NCBI RefSeq assembly: GCF_024347515.1
Contig: NZ_AP025492.1
Coordinates: 2,356,001 to 2,420,000, forward strand
Origin: Vibrio gigantis
Lineage (GTDB): Bacteria > Pseudomonadota > Gammaproteobacteria > Enterobacterales > Vibrionaceae
Length of the DNA: 64,000 bases
Direction: 5' to 3'
Shown here in pieces: positions 1 to 11,702 of this stretch. Position 1 is the first letter of the stretch; each line of letters begins with the position of its first letter. Below the pieces are notes generated by a model, which had not been told where the DNA came from, did no database searches, and saw only the letters and a list, made by a program, of their open reading frames with translations. Made by a program: the position numbers and the translations under genes.

Positions 1-102
1 TCTAAATTCATTGCTTCTTTTTTTACTATTGTGCGAGATTACTAGAAGATCAACCGCTTTTTTCAAAATTGGATCTGATCGCTCGACAATTCGACGACTC
101 AT
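1..102 (-). CDS. possible 5' end of an unidentified gene running off the left edge
   Basis: Reading the minus strand from an ATG at 102, 34 codons stay open to the window edge, beginning MSRRIVERSDPILKK. I do not recognise the protein. There is no convincing ribosome binding site in front of the ATG, so this may be chance. The rest of 103-367 shows no gene I can support; it must contain the promoter of yciN, but no strong -35/-10 pair stands out. Confidence 0.22.
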   Translation of the reverse strand, partial: MSRRIVERSDPILKKAVDLLVISHNSKKRSNEFR

Positions 103-367
103 AGATAAAAGGGTCACAATATAAAGAAGCTATAAAGTACTCACTAAGAATACTTGCAAGAGCCTATTCATCAGGCATTACGTCTAAACGGGCTCATACT
201 AAGCTTGTCCGCGAATCTAACGCGAGCCCCATTCAATTATTTTTGCCGTAAATCACAAAATAAATTGTGGATGTTTGAAAAGACTCTCTTAATCGGTTGC
301 GAAATCATTGAATTTCTAGTTCGACACAATAAACTCAACGTTATATTCAGTTATCAGAGATAAACTC

Positions 368-613
368 ATGACAAAGAAAGTAATAGCAGAATTTGATTTA
401 CTGCTTATCGCAAACCAAATTATCCAATCACATGATGACTACATTGAAGGCATGCGCGCAAACAGCGTAGTAGAAAAAGACGATGTACTCGTCTTCAAAG
501 GTGAATACTTCTTAGACAGCAATGGAATGCCGACCGAGAATACAACCGCGGTATTTAACATGTTTAAATACTTAGCGCACCACCTTTCGAAAGAATTTAC
601 AATTCAACAATAA
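368..613 (+). CDS. yciN: YciN family protein (DUF2498)
   Basis: This 81-residue soluble protein resembles E. coli YciN along its whole length. It shares the early helix with an ANQIIQSHDDYIEGM pattern, the central VLVFKGEYFLD segment and the C-terminal TAVFNMFKYLAHHLS segment. The biochemical function of YciN is not established. There is no signal peptide or membrane segment. The gene is monocistronic and followed at once by a strong hairpin terminator. In E. coli yciN sits beside sohB and yciK; here those two genes are about 47 kb away, so the cluster is split. The start has only a weak AGAGA upstream, but the start context and length agree with the family. Confidence 0.85.
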   Translation: MTKKVIAEFDLLLIANQIIQSHDDYIEGMRANSVVEKDDVLVFKGEYFLDSNGMPTENTTAVFNMFKYLAHHLSKEFTIQQ

Positions 614-615
614 TT

Positions 616-648
616 AAAAAGCTTGCCCTGTAGGCAAGCTTTTTTTGT
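616..648. terminator. bidirectional terminator between yciN and aroA
   Basis: A perfect 12-bp stem (616-627 with 633-644) with a 5-nt loop is followed by a T run on the plus strand and preceded by an A run, so it can serve both convergent genes. Confidence 0.85.
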
Positions 649-675
649 TCCTGAACCTTTACATACTGAGCATTT

Positions 676-1956
676 TTATAGACTTAGCATTTTCAGCTTG
701 TCGAAGTAATCAGGGAATGTCTTTGACGTACAACCTGGATCATTAATCGTCACAGGCGTATCGCTCAAGGCAACCAGCGAGAAACACATCGCCATACGGT
801 GATCATCATAAGTATCAATCGCTGCATGGGTCAGTTCTGCCACTGGGTTAACAATGATATAATCTTCACCCTCTTCAACCTCAGCACCGACTTTGCGTAG
901 TTCTGTTGCCATTGCAGCCAATCGGTCTGTCTCTTTAACACGCCAGTTGTAGACATTGCGGATTGCCGTTGTCCCTTTAGCAAACAATGCGGTCGTCGCG
1001 ATAGTCATCGCAGCATCTGGGATATGGTTATAGTCCATATCAATGCCTTTCAGTTCGCCACAACGAGAAATAACGTAGTCGTCACCCCATTCAATTTCCG
1101 CACCCATTTTCTCAAGTGCATCAGCGAATTGGATATCACCTTGGATACTGTTTTTACCAATACCAGTGACCTTAATTTCACCACCTTTGATAGCAGCAGC
1201 TGCAAGGAAATATGACGCAGATGATGCATCACCTTCAACCAAGAAATCACCTGGTGCCGAGTAAGATTGTCCAGTAGGAATTACAAACTCTTGGTAATCA
1301 TTATTGATCACGTCAACACCAAATTGTTTCATGATGTGCAGCGTAATATCGATGTAAGGTTTAGATACCAATTCACCTTCAATTTTGATGGTTACGTCAC
1401 CTTCAGCTAAGGGCGCAGCCATTAAAAATGCTGTCAAGAATTGACTAGAGATAGAACCATCGATTGAAACCGTACCGCTCTTAAGGCCAGTACCTGTGAT
1501 CTTCAATGGTGGGTAATTTTCGTTTTCTAAGTATTCAACGTCAGCGCCGGCTTCTCGCAGTGCTGTAACTAAGTGGCCAATTGGGCGCTCTTTCATACGA
1601 GGCTCGCCAGTCAGAACGTATTCGCCACGACCTAGACATAACGCAGCCGCTAGTGGACGCATTGCCGTACCTGCATTACCTAAGAAAAGTTCTAGGGCTT
1701 TATCACTTGAGAATGCACCACCAACACCCGTCACTTCACAAACGGTTTTGTCTGCAGACAACTGGTAATCAACACCTAACTGCGTCAATGCATTCAACAT
1801 ATGACGAATATCATCACTGTCTAGTAAGTTTGTTAGGCGGGTTGTTCCCTTTGCAAGTGCAGCCAAAAGAAGTGCACGGTTGGAAACACTTTTTGAACCA
1901 GGTAGGTTAACTTCCCCGTTCACTTTTTGAATTGGTTGTAACGTAAGGCTTTCCAT
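676..1956 (-). CDS. aroA: 3-phosphoshikimate 1-carboxyvinyltransferase (EPSP synthase)
   Basis: AroA joins shikimate-3-phosphate and phosphoenolpyruvate to make EPSP, the sixth step of the shikimate pathway to chorismate, in the cytoplasm. The 426-residue length is normal. Visible signatures are PGSKS at residues 19-23 (shikimate-3-phosphate binding), [10 protein letters not shown] at 92-101 (phosphoenolpyruvate site, class I type with Gly and Ala at the glyphosate-contact positions), [11 protein letters not shown], and the C-terminal PDAAM and KETDRL motifs that carry the catalytic Asp and Glu. It is convergent with yciN and appears to be transcribed alone: serC, its common upstream partner in enterobacteria, is not here. 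The start is MESLTLQPI, which is the usual family start. Confidence 0.97.
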   Translation of the reverse strand: MESLTLQPIQKVNGEVNLPGSKSVSNRALLLAALAKGTTRLTNLLDSDDIRHMLNALTQLGVDYQLSADKTVCEVTGVGGAFSSDKALELFLGNAGTAMRPLAAALCLGRGEYVLTGEPRMKERPIGHLVTALREAGADVEYLENENYPPLKITGTGLKSGTVSIDGSISSQFLTAFLMAAPLAEGDVTIKIEGELVSKPYIDITLHIMKQFGVDVINNDYQEFVIPTGQSYSAPGDFLVEGDASSASYFLAAAAIKGGEIKVTGIGKNSIQGDIQFADALEKMGAEIEWGDDYVISRCGELKGIDMDYNHIPDAAMTIATTALFAKGTTAIRNVYNWRVKETDRLAAMATELRKVGAEVEEGEDYIIVNPVAELTHAAIDTYDDHRMAMCFSLVALSDTPVTINDPGCTSKTFPDYFDKLKMLSL

Positions 1957-2118
1957 TAAATCTCATAGTCCTTGTACCACCCGAAGTCACTGCCGCGTGT
2001 TTATTTTCGGGTGATGAATAATTCTTCGTACTTGCAGACTAACGAACTTTTCCAACGAACTCCAGAGCTAATCCCGCTCAAACAGCTGATTAATTAGCCA
2101 ACCAATCGCATTTATATA

Positions 2119-2574
2119 CTAGTACGCGAGATCAACCCGAACACCATCTGAAAAATAAAGAATTCGCACATCATCGCCTCGGTTAAACAACATAGAGTTA
2201 TCGACATCTTGGATTATGTTAACTAGCTTGTCATCTTTGGTTTTCACTAATAACTCGACCAGTTTGTACTCTACTTTATATTGAGTGTTGCCTCGATTAC
2301 GAGCAATACCTGCACCTGCTACGGCGCCGACAGCCGTCGCCACTTCTTTACCGGTGCCGCCTCCAAACTGATTACCAATTAAGCCACCAATCGCCGCACC
2401 TAATAAGGTTTCCCAGCCATTTGCTTTCGACTCGACGATCTCTTGCTGAGTAATATATCTGACCGTATCAATCTCACCATAAACGACCTCGTTAACAGGA
2501 CGAGCTTCGTTCCGGTTGTAAGCTGCATTTGCCAACATAGGCAAAACAAGTAAAATCCAAAGCAACTTTTTCAT
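2119..2574 (-). CDS. glycine-zipper envelope protein (SlyB/17-kDa antigen-like)
   Basis: The 151-residue product begins with a signal peptide (MKKLLWILLVLPMLANA), cleaved by signal peptidase I after ANA since no lipobox cysteine is present. Residues 56-92 form a glycine zipper rich in GxxxG spacing (LLGAAIGGLIGNQFGGGTGKE and the following AVGAVAGAGIA), the hallmark of the glycine-zipper 2TM domain found in SlyB and the rickettsial 17-kDa antigen. The C-terminal half is a predicted beta-rich SH3-like region ending DGVRVDLAY. The likely location is periplasm or outer membrane, role unknown. It stands between aroA (same strand, 162 nt away) and the divergent aat. Family assignment is solid; function is not. 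Confidence 0.75.
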   Translation of the reverse strand: MKKLLWILLVLPMLANAAYNRNEARPVNEVVYGEIDTVRYITQQEIVESKANGWETLLGAAIGGLIGNQFGGGTGKEVATAVGAVAGAGIARNRGNTQYKVEYKLVELLVKTKDDKLVNIIQDVDNSMLFNRGDDVRILYFSDGVRVDLAY

Positions 2575-2627
2575 GGTAAAACTCCTGAAGACCTCTTGGT
2601 CATTGATTAATCTGTAATGCGGTACTT

Positions 2628-3338
2628 ATGACTATATACCTAACCGAACTTGATACTACTAGTATAGAGTTTCCTTCGCCTTTCGACGCGCTTGATGAAC
2701 CTAACGGTCTGCTCGCCTTCGGTGGTGATTTGTCACCGATGCGAATTTTAAACGCTTATAGCCAAGGTATATTTCCATGGTATGGCCCAGGGGAGCCTAT
2801 ACTTTGGTGGAGCCCAGCACCACGAGCGGTATTTAATCCTAAGACATTCGAACCGTCAAAAAGTCTTAAAAAGTTTCAAAGAAAACATAATTACCGTGTC
2901 AGCATCAACCAAGCGACGGACAGAGTAATTGGTTATTGCTCTTCACTAAGACCCGAAGAAGAAACCTGGCTAAACAGCGACATGCAGTCAGCCTACCGCA
3001 AACTTGCTTCATTAGGTTTCTGTCACTCAGTTGAGGTTTGGCAAGATGATGAACTTATAGGCGGACTTTATGGCTTACAGAGAGGCCAAGTCTTTTGCGG
3101 TGAATCGATGTTCAGCCTAAAGACCAATGCCTCTAAAATTGCACTGTGGTACTTTTGTGAACACTTTACACAATTCGGCGGACAGTTGATTGATTGTCAG
3201 GTAATGAACCCTCACTTGGAATCCTTAGGCGCTATCGAAGTTGATAGAGATGAATTCCTAAGTTCCCTGCAATTACTCAAAGAATTCTCCGTTGACGATG
3301 CATGCTTTAAAACCCAATGGCTAAAGGAAATGCCTTAA
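2628..3338 (+). CDS. aat: leucyl/phenylalanyl-tRNA--protein transferase
   Basis: Aat moves Leu or Phe from aminoacyl-tRNA to proteins with N-terminal Arg or Lys, making them N-end-rule substrates for ClpS-ClpAP. The 236-residue length is normal. The recognisable blocks are FPSPFDALDEPNGLLAFGG, the YSQGIFPWY-PILWWSP-R core that builds the aminoacyl-tRNA pocket, and the C-terminal GG-LIDCQ-NPHLESLGA segment with the catalytic region. The ATG at 2628 gives the standard N-terminus. The stop overlaps the start of bpt by one base, so the two transferases are translationally coupled. clpA and clpS, which degrade the products, lie less than 4 kb away. Confidence 0.97.
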   Translation: MTIYLTELDTTSIEFPSPFDALDEPNGLLAFGGDLSPMRILNAYSQGIFPWYGPGEPILWWSPAPRAVFNPKTFEPSKSLKKFQRKHNYRVSINQATDRVIGYCSSLRPEEETWLNSDMQSAYRKLASLGFCHSVEVWQDDELIGGLYGLQRGQVFCGESMFSLKTNASKIALWYFCEHFTQFGGQLIDCQVMNPHLESLGAIEVDRDEFLSSLQLLKEFSVDDACFKTQWLKEMP

Positions 3339-4036
3339 TGAATCCAGATTTACAACAAATCAGAATTGGATTAACAGACAATCACGCTTGCAGTTACTTA
3401 CCTCACCTCGAAGAAAGAGTCGCGGTCACGCTTGATGAACACATGCACACCTCAGATAACTATGAAGTTCTGCTTGCGAATGGATTTCGCCGCAGTGGAG
3501 CAACAATTTATAAGCCACATTGCGATAATTGCTCAGCATGCCAAGCGATTCGGCTTTCAATTCCTGAGGTAAAGCTTTCCAAAAGCCAACGACGAATCCT
3601 TAACAAGGGAAAATCACTGCGTTGGGAACTTAAAGATGAGATGGATGACAACTGGTTTGACTTATACAGTCGCTATATCACCGCTCGTCATCGTTCGGGA
3701 ACCATGTACCCACCTAAGAAAGAGGAGTTTCTACAATTCTCTAAAAATGAGTGGCTTACTACAAAGTTCATGCACATCTATGATGAGAACAAGTTGGTTG
3801 GTATCGCAGTAACTGACATCATGTCTCACTGTACGAGCGCGTTTTATACCTTCTTCGATCCTGATATAGATATTTCCATGGGGACACTTGGCGTTTTATT
3901 TCAGATCCAACATGCCCAGAAAGAACAAAAACAATGGTTATATTTGGGTTATCAAATCGATGAATGCCCTGCGATGAACTATAAAGTACGATTTCAACGT
4001 CATCAAAGGCTAGTAAATCAGCGGTGGCAAGGGTAG
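3338..4036 (+). CDS. bpt: aspartate/glutamate leucyltransferase (Bpt, N-end rule)
   Basis: Bpt transfers Leu to proteins with N-terminal Asp or Glu, extending the bacterial N-end rule. The ATE1-type N-terminal domain is present with CSYLP near residues 16-20 and a Cys-x2-Cys-x2-Cys-like cluster (CDNCSACQAIR), followed by the GNAT-fold C-terminal domain with YLGYQIDECPAMNYK. An in-frame ATG exists at 3317, but the ATG at 3338 is preferred: it has AAAGGAA eight to nine bases upstream, overlaps the aat stop (TAATG), and gives the family N-terminus MNPDLQQIRIGL and the usual length of 232 residues. The gene forms a two-gene operon with aat. Confidence 0.95.
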   Translation: MNPDLQQIRIGLTDNHACSYLPHLEERVAVTLDEHMHTSDNYEVLLANGFRRSGATIYKPHCDNCSACQAIRLSIPEVKLSKSQRRILNKGKSLRWELKDEMDDNWFDLYSRYITARHRSGTMYPPKKEEFLQFSKNEWLTTKFMHIYDENKLVGIAVTDIMSHCTSAFYTFFDPDIDISMGTLGVLFQIQHAQKEQKQWLYLGYQIDECPAMNYKVRFQRHQRLVNQRWQG

Positions 4037-4117
4037 AATACGCGACAACTTTACATATTTTGATTTTAACGGCACAATCAAGCCGTTGAAAACCGCCAAA
4101 TTTCGAAAGAGGATTAG

Positions 4118-4336
<219 letters not shown>

Positions 4337-4362
4337 TTTTTAATTAGCGAATACAATAAGAG

Positions 4363-4387
4363 ACGGAGCTTAATGCTCCGTTTTTTA
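4363..4387 (+). terminator. infA terminator
   Basis: A 7-bp GC-rich stem (ACGGAGC with GCTCCGT) with a 5-nt loop is followed by a run of six T residues. Confidence 0.85.
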
Positions 4388-4436
4388 TTGCCTAACGTTT
4401 GGCACTTTGTTTTAACCGCCTTTCTTTATCTCTCTT

Positions 4437-4457
4437 CGTATCTCGTATCTCGTATCT
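4437..4457. repeat. three tandem copies of the heptamer CGTATCT
   Basis: Three perfect back-to-back copies of a 7-bp unit lie in the convergent infA-clpA intergenic region, between the two terminators. The phase ATCTCGT resembles the ATCTAGC unit of the longer array at 16961-17012. Confidence 0.85.
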
Positions 4458-4465
4458 TCAAAACA

Positions 4466-4497
4466 TAAAAAAACGCACAACCGAAGTCATGCGTTTT
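4466..4497 (-). terminator. clpA terminator
   Basis: An 8-bp stem (AAAACGCA at 4470-4477 with TGCGTTTT at 4490-4497) is followed, in the minus-strand direction, by a U run (complement of the A run before 4470). Confidence 0.75.
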
Positions 4498-4529
4498 ATA
4501 TTTAAACCCTTGAGTTATCAATCATCTCG

Positions 4530-6803
4530 TTAGTGCATAACCTCTTCTTTAGCACCAACATAGATAAAATCCAGTTCGTCTTTTTTCAGGGATACTTTAA
4601 CCGTACCGCCATCAACCAAACTACCGAACAGTAATTCATTAGCAAGTGGCTTCTTAAGCTTCTCTTGAATCACACGTCCCATTGGACGAGCCCCCATGGT
4701 CTTGTCATAGCCTTTGTCTGCTAACCAGTGACGAGCATCTTCAGAAACCTCTAGAGATACACCACGTGCGTCCAGTTGGACCTGAAGCTCGACAATGAAC
4801 TTATCAACAACTTGGCTAATCACAGTTGGATCAAGACTGTTGAACCAAATGATATTATCAAGACGGTTACGGAACTCAGGAGTAAATACCTTCTTAATTT
4901 CGCCCATCGCATCTGGAGCGTGATCTTGTTGGATCAAGCCGATCGATTTCTTCTCGGTTTCAGCAACACCAGCGTTAGTCGTCATCACTAGGATCACATT
5001 GCGGAAATCGGCTTTGCGACCATTGTTGTCAGTTAGCGTGCCATTATCCATTACCTGCAGTAGCAAGTTAAAGATATCTGGGTGAGCTTTTTCGATTTCA
5101 TCCAGTAACACAACAGAGTGCGGATTCTTGATGACGGCATCAGTTAGCAAACCACCTTGATCGTAACCAACATAACCAGGAGGAGCACCGATCAAGCGGC
5201 TCACAGAGTGACGCTCACCGTACTCAGACATATCAAAGCGTAGAAGCTCAATACCCATCAATTTAGACAATTGAACAGTCACTTCTGTTTTACCGACACC
5301 AGTAGGACCAGCAAACAAGAATGAACCAACAGGTTTATTGTCTGCGCCCAATCCAGCACGGGTTAGCTTAATGGCTTCACTCAGTACATCGATTGCAGGA
5401 TCTTGTCCGAACACCAACATTTTCATGCGGTCATCCAGTTTCTGCAATGTATCTTTATCTGAAGACGATACTGACTTCTCTGGGATACGAGCCATTTTTG
5501 CAACCATCGACTCAATATCAGCTACGCTGACCGTTTTCTTACGACGGCTTGCAGGTGCCAAGCGGCTACGAGCGCCTGCTTCATCGATTACGTCAATTGC
5601 CTTATCGGGTAGGTGACGTTCATTAATGTATTTAGCTGACAGCTCCACAGCGGCACGCAACGCTTTGTTGGTGTAGCGCACTTCGTGGTGAGCTTCGTAT
5701 TTTGGCTTCAAGCCAATCAGAATCTTGGTTGTATCATCTAGTGATGGCTCAATAATATCGATTTTCTGGAAGCGACGAGCTAAAGCACGCTCCTTCTCAA
5801 AAATACTGCTGTACTCTTGATACGTTGTTGAACCGATACAACGTAATTTTCCACTGCTTAATAGCGGTTTAATTAAGTTTGCCGCGTCAACCTGGCCACC
5901 CGATGCAGCACCCGCACCAATAATGGTGTGGATCTCATCAATGAACAGAATTGCGTCTTCTTCTTTCTCTAGTTGCTTGAGAATTGCTTTAAAACGCTTC
6001 TCAAAGTCACCTCGATACTTAGTTCCTGCCAGCAGTGAACCAATATCCAAAGAATAAATCACGCTGCTCTGAATGATTTCAGGCACTTGTCCTTCAACGA
6101 TGCGCCATGCAAGACCTTCTGCGATAGCTGTTTTACCCACACCCGCTTCACCCACTAACAGAGGGTTGTTCTTACGCCGACGACACAGAACTTGGATAGT
6201 ACGTTCTAGCTCTTTATCACGACCGATTAATGGGTCAATATTGCCCTGCTTGGCTACTTCGTTAAGGTTGGTAGCAAAGTTTTCTAAACGGTCTTCGGAA
6301 TTAGCTTCTTCAGCATTCTCTGCACCACCAAATGAATCAGATGATGAAGGGCTATCGCCTTCGTTGCTGGCTTTGGTAATACCGTGTGAGATGAAGTTAA
6401 CGATATCTAAGCGGCTAATGTCGTTTTTCTTAAGAAGATATGCAGCGTGAGATTCTTGCTCACTAAAAATAGCCACAAGTACGTTAGCACCAGTTACTTC
6501 GCTGCGACCTGAAGATTGAACATGAAAAACAGCGCGTTGAAGTACTCGTTGAAAGCTCAACGTAGGCTGAGTTTCGCGAGTTTCGTCACTTTCAGGGATA
6601 AGTGGAGTCGTTTGATCGATAAAAATATCGAGCTCATTACGAAGAGCATCGAGATCAGCCTGACAAGCTTGAAGCGCTTCCTTGGCCGCATCATTTTCTA
6701 ATAACGCTAGTAGGAGGTGTTCGACAGTCATGAATTCATGTCGCTTGTCTCGCGCACGAGCAAATGCACCATTTAAACTCGTCTCTAATTCTTTATTTAG
6801 CAT
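4530..6803 (-). CDS. clpA: ATP-dependent Clp protease ATP-binding subunit ClpA
   Basis: ClpA is the AAA+ hexameric unfoldase that feeds substrates to ClpP. At 757 residues it is full length. The N-domain ([35 protein letters not shown]) binds ClpS. The first AAA module has Walker A GEAGVGKT and Walker B ILFIDEIH; the second has GPTGVGKT and [13 protein letters not shown]. The IGL tripeptide loop in [11 protein letters not shown] is the ClpP contact, so it should pair with ClpP. A perfect AGGAGG ribosome binding site precedes the start. It follows clpS by 39 nt in the same direction, the normal clpSA operon. Confidence 0.98.
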   Translation of the reverse strand: MLNKELETSLNGAFARARDKRHEFMTVEHLLLALLENDAAKEALQACQADLDALRNELDIFIDQTTPLIPESDETRETQPTLSFQRVLQRAVFHVQSSGRSEVTGANVLVAIFSEQESHAAYLLKKNDISRLDIVNFISHGITKASNEGDSPSSSDSFGGAENAEEANSEDRLENFATNLNEVAKQGNIDPLIGRDKELERTIQVLCRRRKNNPLLVGEAGVGKTAIAEGLAWRIVEGQVPEIIQSSVIYSLDIGSLLAGTKYRGDFEKRFKAILKQLEKEEDAILFIDEIHTIIGAGAASGGQVDAANLIKPLLSSGKLRCIGSTTYQEYSSIFEKERALARRFQKIDIIEPSLDDTTKILIGLKPKYEAHHEVRYTNKALRAAVELSAKYINERHLPDKAIDVIDEAGARSRLAPASRRKKTVSVADIESMVAKMARIPEKSVSSSDKDTLQKLDDRMKMLVFGQDPAIDVLSEAIKLTRAGLGADNKPVGSFLFAGPTGVGKTEVTVQLSKLMGIELLRFDMSEYGERHSVSRLIGAPPGYVGYDQGGLLTDAVIKNPHSVVLLDEIEKAHPDIFNLLLQVMDNGTLTDNNGRKADFRNVILVMTTNAGVAETEKKSIGLIQQDHAPDAMGEIKKVFTPEFRNRLDNIIWFNSLDPTVISQVVDKFIVELQVQLDARGVSLEVSEDARHWLADKGYDKTMGARPMGRVIQEKLKKPLANELLFGSLVDGGTVKVSLKKDELDFIYVGAKEEVMH

Positions 6804-6842
6804 AAGTACCTCCTAAGGGAACAACAGTGTTGTTCGAGCAAT

Positions 6843-7163
6843 TTATACTTGCTCCATTGTACATAGTAGCGGATGCTCATTTTCCTTTGAGTACATCGTG
6901 ACCTGCGCTACCTTTGTTTCCGCTATTTCAGCACTGTATGTGCCGCATATAGCTTTACCTTCATAATGAACCTTGAGCATCACTTCCGTTGCTTTTTCGA
7001 TATCTAGTGAGAAGAATCGCTCTAGGATCTCGATTACAAAGTCCATGGGCGTGTAGTCATCGTTGTTCAATACAACGTTATACATTGCCGGTGGCTTTAC
7101 TTTTGTTGCTTCTTTCTCCAGTAAATCTGAGCCTGGAGATGCCCATTCAAAGTTTCTGCTCAT
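6843..7163 (-). CDS. clpS: ClpS adaptor for ClpAP
   Basis: ClpS binds N-degrons (Leu, Phe, Tyr, Trp) and delivers them to ClpA. The 106-residue protein has the flexible N-terminal tail ending in [21 protein letters not shown], where the NNDDYTPM segment contains the Asn and Asp that grip the N-terminal amino group and the Met that gates the pocket. The conserved [20 protein letters not shown] segment holds the His of the binding site. Its gene is first of the clpS-clpA operon and divergent from cspD, an arrangement conserved in many gammaproteobacteria. Confidence 0.97.
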   Translation of the reverse strand: MSRNFEWASPGSDLLEKEATKVKPPAMYNVVLNNDDYTPMDFVIEILERFFSLDIEKATEVMLKVHYEGKAICGTYSAEIAETKVAQVTMYSKENEHPLLCTMEQV

Positions 7164-7492
7164 ATCGCTTTGCTAAGGGTTATTTTTTTGGAAATCGTGA
7201 GTGTTTACCTAACTCAAATTTACCACATTCACGCTTTACGGTGTACTAAGAAACTGCACCGAGAAACAGTACCAAAAAATATTCCTCTATACTGAGCCTA
7301 ATCCACCATTTCCATCGCTGCAAATAAAAGATCTCGATTAACAGGATTAACATATGTGATTGATTAAAAAGACACCATAACTATTGATACTGACGATAAG
7401 ATCACCGCTAAGTTACTATTTAGTTAATAGTTTGCAGTTAATCTCGAATGTGATTTGTTATTAAAATTGATCACTTTTATACCAATTTACTA

Positions 7493-7520
7493 TTGACTGC
7501 GCTCAATCATTAGCTACATT
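7493..7520 (+). promoter_or_regulatory. candidate cspD promoter in a 586-base clpS-cspD gap
   Basis: TTGACT (7493-7498) and TACATT (7515-7520) are spaced by 16 bases, a reasonable sigma-70 pair. It would give a leader of about 220 nt before cspD, which is long but common for cold-shock-type mRNAs. The rest of 7164-7749 is AT-rich and must also hold the clpS promoter on the minus strand. No open reading frame worth calling was seen there. Confidence 0.35.
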
Positions 7521-7749
7521 GGAGCTAAAAGGTTTTTTAATACATTTTTGCAACATAATTTAAAACCAGTGATACGCTTTAAAAATTAACAATAAGGAAT
7601 AATTACGCAGGGTAGCGTTAATTTCCGTAAGCAATGTACGAGATTCAAGCTATTAGCTGAAATTCTTTAGCTGGTAGGAATGATATCAATCGCACTTACA
7701 ACAATTGATATAACAACGTTAGTAACAAAATGCATGAGGGATGTATAGC

Positions 7750-7971
7750 ATGGCTACAGGTACAGTAAAATGGTTTAACAATGCCAAAGGGTTTGGCTTT
7801 ATTTGTCCAGAAGGTGAAGATGGCGATATTTTCGCGCACTACTCCACAATACAAATGGAAGGTTATCGAACCTTAAAGGCGGGTCAGCAGGTCGACTATG
7901 AAGTAGAGAGTGGACCTAAAGGCTCGCATGCTAGCTCCGTTGTTCCTGTAGAAGGCAGCGCCGCAAAATAG
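7750..7971 (+). CDS. cspD: cold shock-like protein CspD
   Basis: This is a single cold-shock domain protein of 73 residues. RNP1 (KGFGFI) and RNP2 (DIFAHYS) are both present after the MATGTVKWFNNA start. The acidic PEGEDGD loop and the C-terminal extension after the domain (GSAAK) fit CspD, which in E. coli is induced in stationary phase, binds single-stranded DNA and inhibits replication; that role is inferred from the family. An ATG at 7741 is in frame, but the ATG at 7750 is better: GAGGG lies ten bases upstream of it and it gives the family N-terminus. It is divergent from clpS, the same neighbourhood as in E. coli. Confidence 0.94.
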   Translation: MATGTVKWFNNAKGFGFICPEGEDGDIFAHYSTIQMEGYRTLKAGQQVDYEVESGPKGSHASSVVPVEGSAAK

Positions 7972-8037
7972 GCGAATGCCAACTCATGTAACCTCTATTA
8001 GTCGTCATTAACGACTGACAGGTAAGACAGCATATTA

Positions 8038-8087
8038 AAACCGCTCATTTAATACCTGTAAACAGGATTACGTGAGCGGTTTTTTTG
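8038..8087 (+). terminator. cspD terminator
   Basis: A 10-bp stem (8038-8047 with 8073-8082) is followed by a run of T residues; an inner hairpin (CCTGT/ACAGG) occupies the loop. Between cspD and icd (7972-8293) nothing else was seen apart from this and the icd terminator. Confidence 0.85.
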
Positions 8088-8168
8088 TTCTGATATATTT
8101 AGAGTTTCTCATTGGATAATCAGCTCGAAGCTCTATCTCAATTAAGCTAGATCTTAGTACAAAGGAAC

Positions 8169-8204
8169 AAAAAAGACGCTTTAACGTTATCGTTAAAGCG
8201 TCTT
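8169..8204 (-). terminator. icd terminator
   Basis: A perfect 14-bp stem (8173-8186 with 8191-8204) with a TTAT loop. The A run just left of it gives the U tract for minus-strand transcripts. Confidence 0.85.
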
Positions 8205-8293
8205 TCATCTTGACTTTATCTATGACTTAGCTGTCAAACTAAGCAACTCGCTAGCAAATCACGTTAAGGACTTACTAACGATAAGTCCAATCA

Positions 8294-10528
<2,235 letters not shown>

Positions 10529-10579
10529 CTATAGTTCTTACAAGCTCATTTAAAGTAGTGAGCATGTTATAAATTGACC

Positions 10580-10612
10580 AGTAAGCCACTCCAGGAGTGA
10601 AAACTGCTTACT
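10580..10612. promoter_or_regulatory. nested palindrome upstream of icd
   Basis: In the 321-base icd-rluE gap, CACTCC-A-GGAGTG (10587-10599) is a perfect 13-bp palindrome nested inside AGTAAGC (10580-10586) and GCTTACT (10606-10612). It lies 61-93 bases ahead of the icd start codon, just upstream of a TATAAC-like sequence read on the minus strand, so it could be an operator in the icd promoter. The regulator is unknown. The rest of 10520-10840 shows nothing else. Confidence 0.45.
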
Positions 10613-10840
10613 CGATAGTCGTACTCTATCTTATTTTTCATGCAATCTTGATGACAGCATGAACCAAATCCGTGAGTGCGTTGTTATAATAAAACACGAA
10701 GGTATAATTAAACAAATCAGGCTTAAGAGTCCATCAACTTGTTCTATTTTGTGTCTTTTAGGCGCGCAAATGATAGCTCAATTCCGTTTCAGTGAAAACT
10801 TTTCAGCACACTTCGTTTACATTTTTGCAAGGTAGTTAAC

Positions 10841-11569
10841 ATGTCTACTCGCTCACGCAGCGCATCTCGTTCAGACAAACCGGCTCGTTCTGGCGCCACA
10901 TTAAAACAAAGCGGCAACAGACAAGGCCGAAACAATGATAAAAATAACACTGGTAATTCGCATAAGAAATCGCATTCAAGTAAACACAGATACAAAGCGA
11001 AACCTGCAAACGCAAAACCTAAGGTGGCACTCGAAGATCGTAAAGTAATTTTGTTCAACAAGCCATTTGATACCTTAAGCCAATTCACCGACGGAGAAGG
11101 CAGAAAGACACTGGCTGATTTTATTCCAGTGAAAGACGTTTATGCTGCAGGTCGACTTGATCGCGATAGCGAGGGGCTAATGGTTTTGACCAATGATGGA
11201 ATCTTTCAAGCTAAGCTAACTCAACCAAACTCAAAATCCCCAAAGACTTACTGGGTGCAGGTTGAAGGCGCACCTTCTGAGGAAGATTTAGATAAATTGA
11301 GAAAAGGTGTCGAACTAAAAGACGGCATGACACTACCGGCTAAAGTAGAAGTGATGCAAGAACCTAAAGTGTGGGATAGAAACCCTCCAGTCCGCTTCAG
11401 AGCCGCGATACCGACAACATGGTTAACTATTACGATAATCGAAGGACGTAACCGCCAGGTCAGACGAATGACAGCGAATATCGGCTTCCCTACCCTGCGT
11501 CTTATTCGTTATTCAATGGGCAACATGAATGTGGGGCAGCTACAGCCTGGTGAGTGGAAAGAAATCTAA
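10841..11569 (+). CDS. rluE: 23S rRNA pseudouridine(2457) synthase RluE
   Basis: This is a pseudouridine synthase of the RsuA/RluE group. The first 60 residues are a basic, low-complexity tail (rich in Ser, Arg, Lys, Asn, Gly), probably for RNA contact and longer than in E. coli. The catalytic domain follows with [18 protein letters not shown], then [17 protein letters not shown] which holds the catalytic Asp, and the C-terminal [25 protein letters not shown] motif. The target, U2457 of 23S rRNA, is inferred from RluE similarity and from the divergent icd neighbour, which matches E. coli. It has its own terminator 22 nt after the stop. Confidence 0.9.
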   Translation: MSTRSRSASRSDKPARSGATLKQSGNRQGRNNDKNNTGNSHKKSHSSKHRYKAKPANAKPKVALEDRKVILFNKPFDTLSQFTDGEGRKTLADFIPVKDVYAAGRLDRDSEGLMVLTNDGIFQAKLTQPNSKSPKTYWVQVEGAPSEEDLDKLRKGVELKDGMTLPAKVEVMQEPKVWDRNPPVRFRAAIPTTWLTITIIEGRNRQVRRMTANIGFPTLRLIRYSMGNMNVGQLQPGEWKEI

Positions 11570-11590
11570 AATTACACTACAAAGAATGTG

Positions 11591-11624
11591 AAAACGGCCG
11601 CTAATTTAGCGGCCGTTTTTATGT
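11591..11624 (+). terminator. rluE terminator
   Basis: A 13-bp GC-rich stem (11591-11603 with 11607-11619) with a very short loop is followed by T residues. Confidence 0.85.
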
Positions 11625-11645
11625 GCGTTGAAAAATATCAGACAC

Positions 11646-11673
11646 AAAAAAGCCAGTCATAAGACTGGCTTTT
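11646..11673 (-). terminator. porin gene terminator
   Basis: An 11-bp stem (11648-11658 with 11663-11673) with an ATAA loop and flanking A/T runs, just downstream of the minus-strand porin gene. Confidence 0.8.
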
Positions 11674-11702
11674 ACAACGTTACTTAACTAAAAATTAAGC
11701 TA

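Noticed and set aside
154..363. 69-codon plus-strand frame before yciN
   Set aside because: It starts with TTG, has no ribosome binding site, no recognisable sequence, and lies in a likely promoter region.
7441..7480. CRP site in the clpS-cspD gap
   Set aside because: TGTGA and TCAC are present but separated by far more than six bases.
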